A DNA stretch of 6,439 nt from Amylibacter sp. (lineage in GTDB: Bacteria; Pseudomonadota; Alphaproteobacteria; Rhodobacterales; Rhodobacteraceae), in the NCBI GenBank assembly GCA_027083485.1, contig JALWOO010000096.1:1869-8307 (forward strand), read 5' to 3'. Under the pieces are notes generated by a model. It made no database searches and was not told the origin of the DNA. It saw only the letters and a program-made list of their open reading frames with translations. Of this stretch, positions 6,308-6,439 are shown piece by piece; within the stretch, counting starts at the first letter, position 1, and each line of letters starts with the position of its first letter. The position numbers were made by a program, and so were the translations under genes.

Positions 6308-6439
6308 CGCTCGGACTGGATACAAACGTGACGAATGTGGAAAAGAAACGCGCCGAACCGGCGTATTTTTCCGCCCATGACATCCATGCCTATTACGGCG
6401 AAAGCTATATCGTGCAAGGCGTGAGCTTCAATGTACACG
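6304..6439 (+). CDS. livF: HAAT-family ABC transporter ATP-binding protein, LivF type (partial, 5' end only)
   Basis: The ATG at 6304 overlaps the LivG stop (ATGA) and is preceded by GGGAGG (6291-6296), so both the start and translational coupling are well supported. Only 45 codons are in the window. Residues 29-42 (AYYGESYIVQGVSF) match the conserved N-terminal strand of LivF proteins, including the tyrosines that stack on the ATP base. Walker A and all later motifs lie beyond the edge. About 20 polar residues (TLGLDTNVTNVEKKRAEPAY) precede the point where LivF proteins usually begin, an N-terminal extension of unknown role. The identity rests on this short motif and on position after LivG. 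Confidence 0.85.
   Translation, partial: MTLGLDTNVTNVEKKRAEPAYFSAHDIHAYYGESYIVQGVSFNVH

Noticed and set aside
4661..6325. 554-codon open frame on the minus strand across the LivM and LivG genes
   Set aside because: It lies opposite two genes with clear family motifs, and its translation is rich in H, Q and R with no recognisable domain, which is typical of a codon-bias shadow.
1892..6439. Assignment as a urea (urtABCDE) transporter
   Set aside because: No UrtA-type signature was recognised in the binding protein and no urease context is visible; only the broader HAAT family is supported.
1..6439. CRISPR array, tRNA, rRNA, insertion sequence or phage-type genes
   Set aside because: No regularly spaced repeats, cloverleaf-like segments, transposase motifs or terminal repeats were seen.

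Overview
The window looks like chromosomal DNA of an alphaproteobacterium, most likely of the Rhodobacteraceae/Roseobacter group. This rests on the moderately GC-rich coding sequence, the ScfR-like (DUF2083-type) XRE regulator, and a branched-chain-amino-acid-type (HAAT) ABC transporter whose binding protein carries a Tat-like signal. The taxonomic call is inference; no marker gene is present.

Layout: two blocks diverge from an AT-rich control region at about 1673-1891. The left block, minus strand, holds a 426-residue XRE-type regulator (392-1672) followed by the start of a response regulator receiver domain (1-311, cut by the window edge). An 80-base gap between them contains a bulged stem-loop. 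The right block, plus strand, is a five-gene HAAT transporter operon: binding protein (1892-3235), LivH-type permease (3308-4342), LivM-type permease (4346-5536), LivG-type ATPase (5549-6307) and the first 45 codons of a LivF-type ATPase (6304-6439, cut by the window edge). The permease and ATPase genes are tightly packed (3- and 12-base gaps, then a 4-base overlap). The binding-protein gene is set apart by 72 bases holding two overlapping, mutually exclusive hairpins and a T6 run.

Working model: the binding protein captures a small carboxylate or amino-acid-like ligand in the periplasm, the two permeases form the channel and the two ATPases power import. The divergent regulator belongs to a family whose studied members sense short-chain acyl-CoAs, so the transported compound may be a short-chain or branched carboxylate rather than leucine. 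The control region carries two copies of the palindrome GTAAA-N4-TTTAC, 32 bases apart. Its architecture matches the core of the site remembered for the ScfR member PccR, and it is the best operator candidate here.

The most unusual feature is inside the regulator: between the helix-turn-helix and the C-terminal domain lies a stretch resembling a histidine-kinase dimerisation/H-box segment, and the next gene in the same direction encodes a phospho-receiver. No mobile element, CRISPR array, tRNA or rRNA was seen, and no gap between genes exceeds 300 bases.
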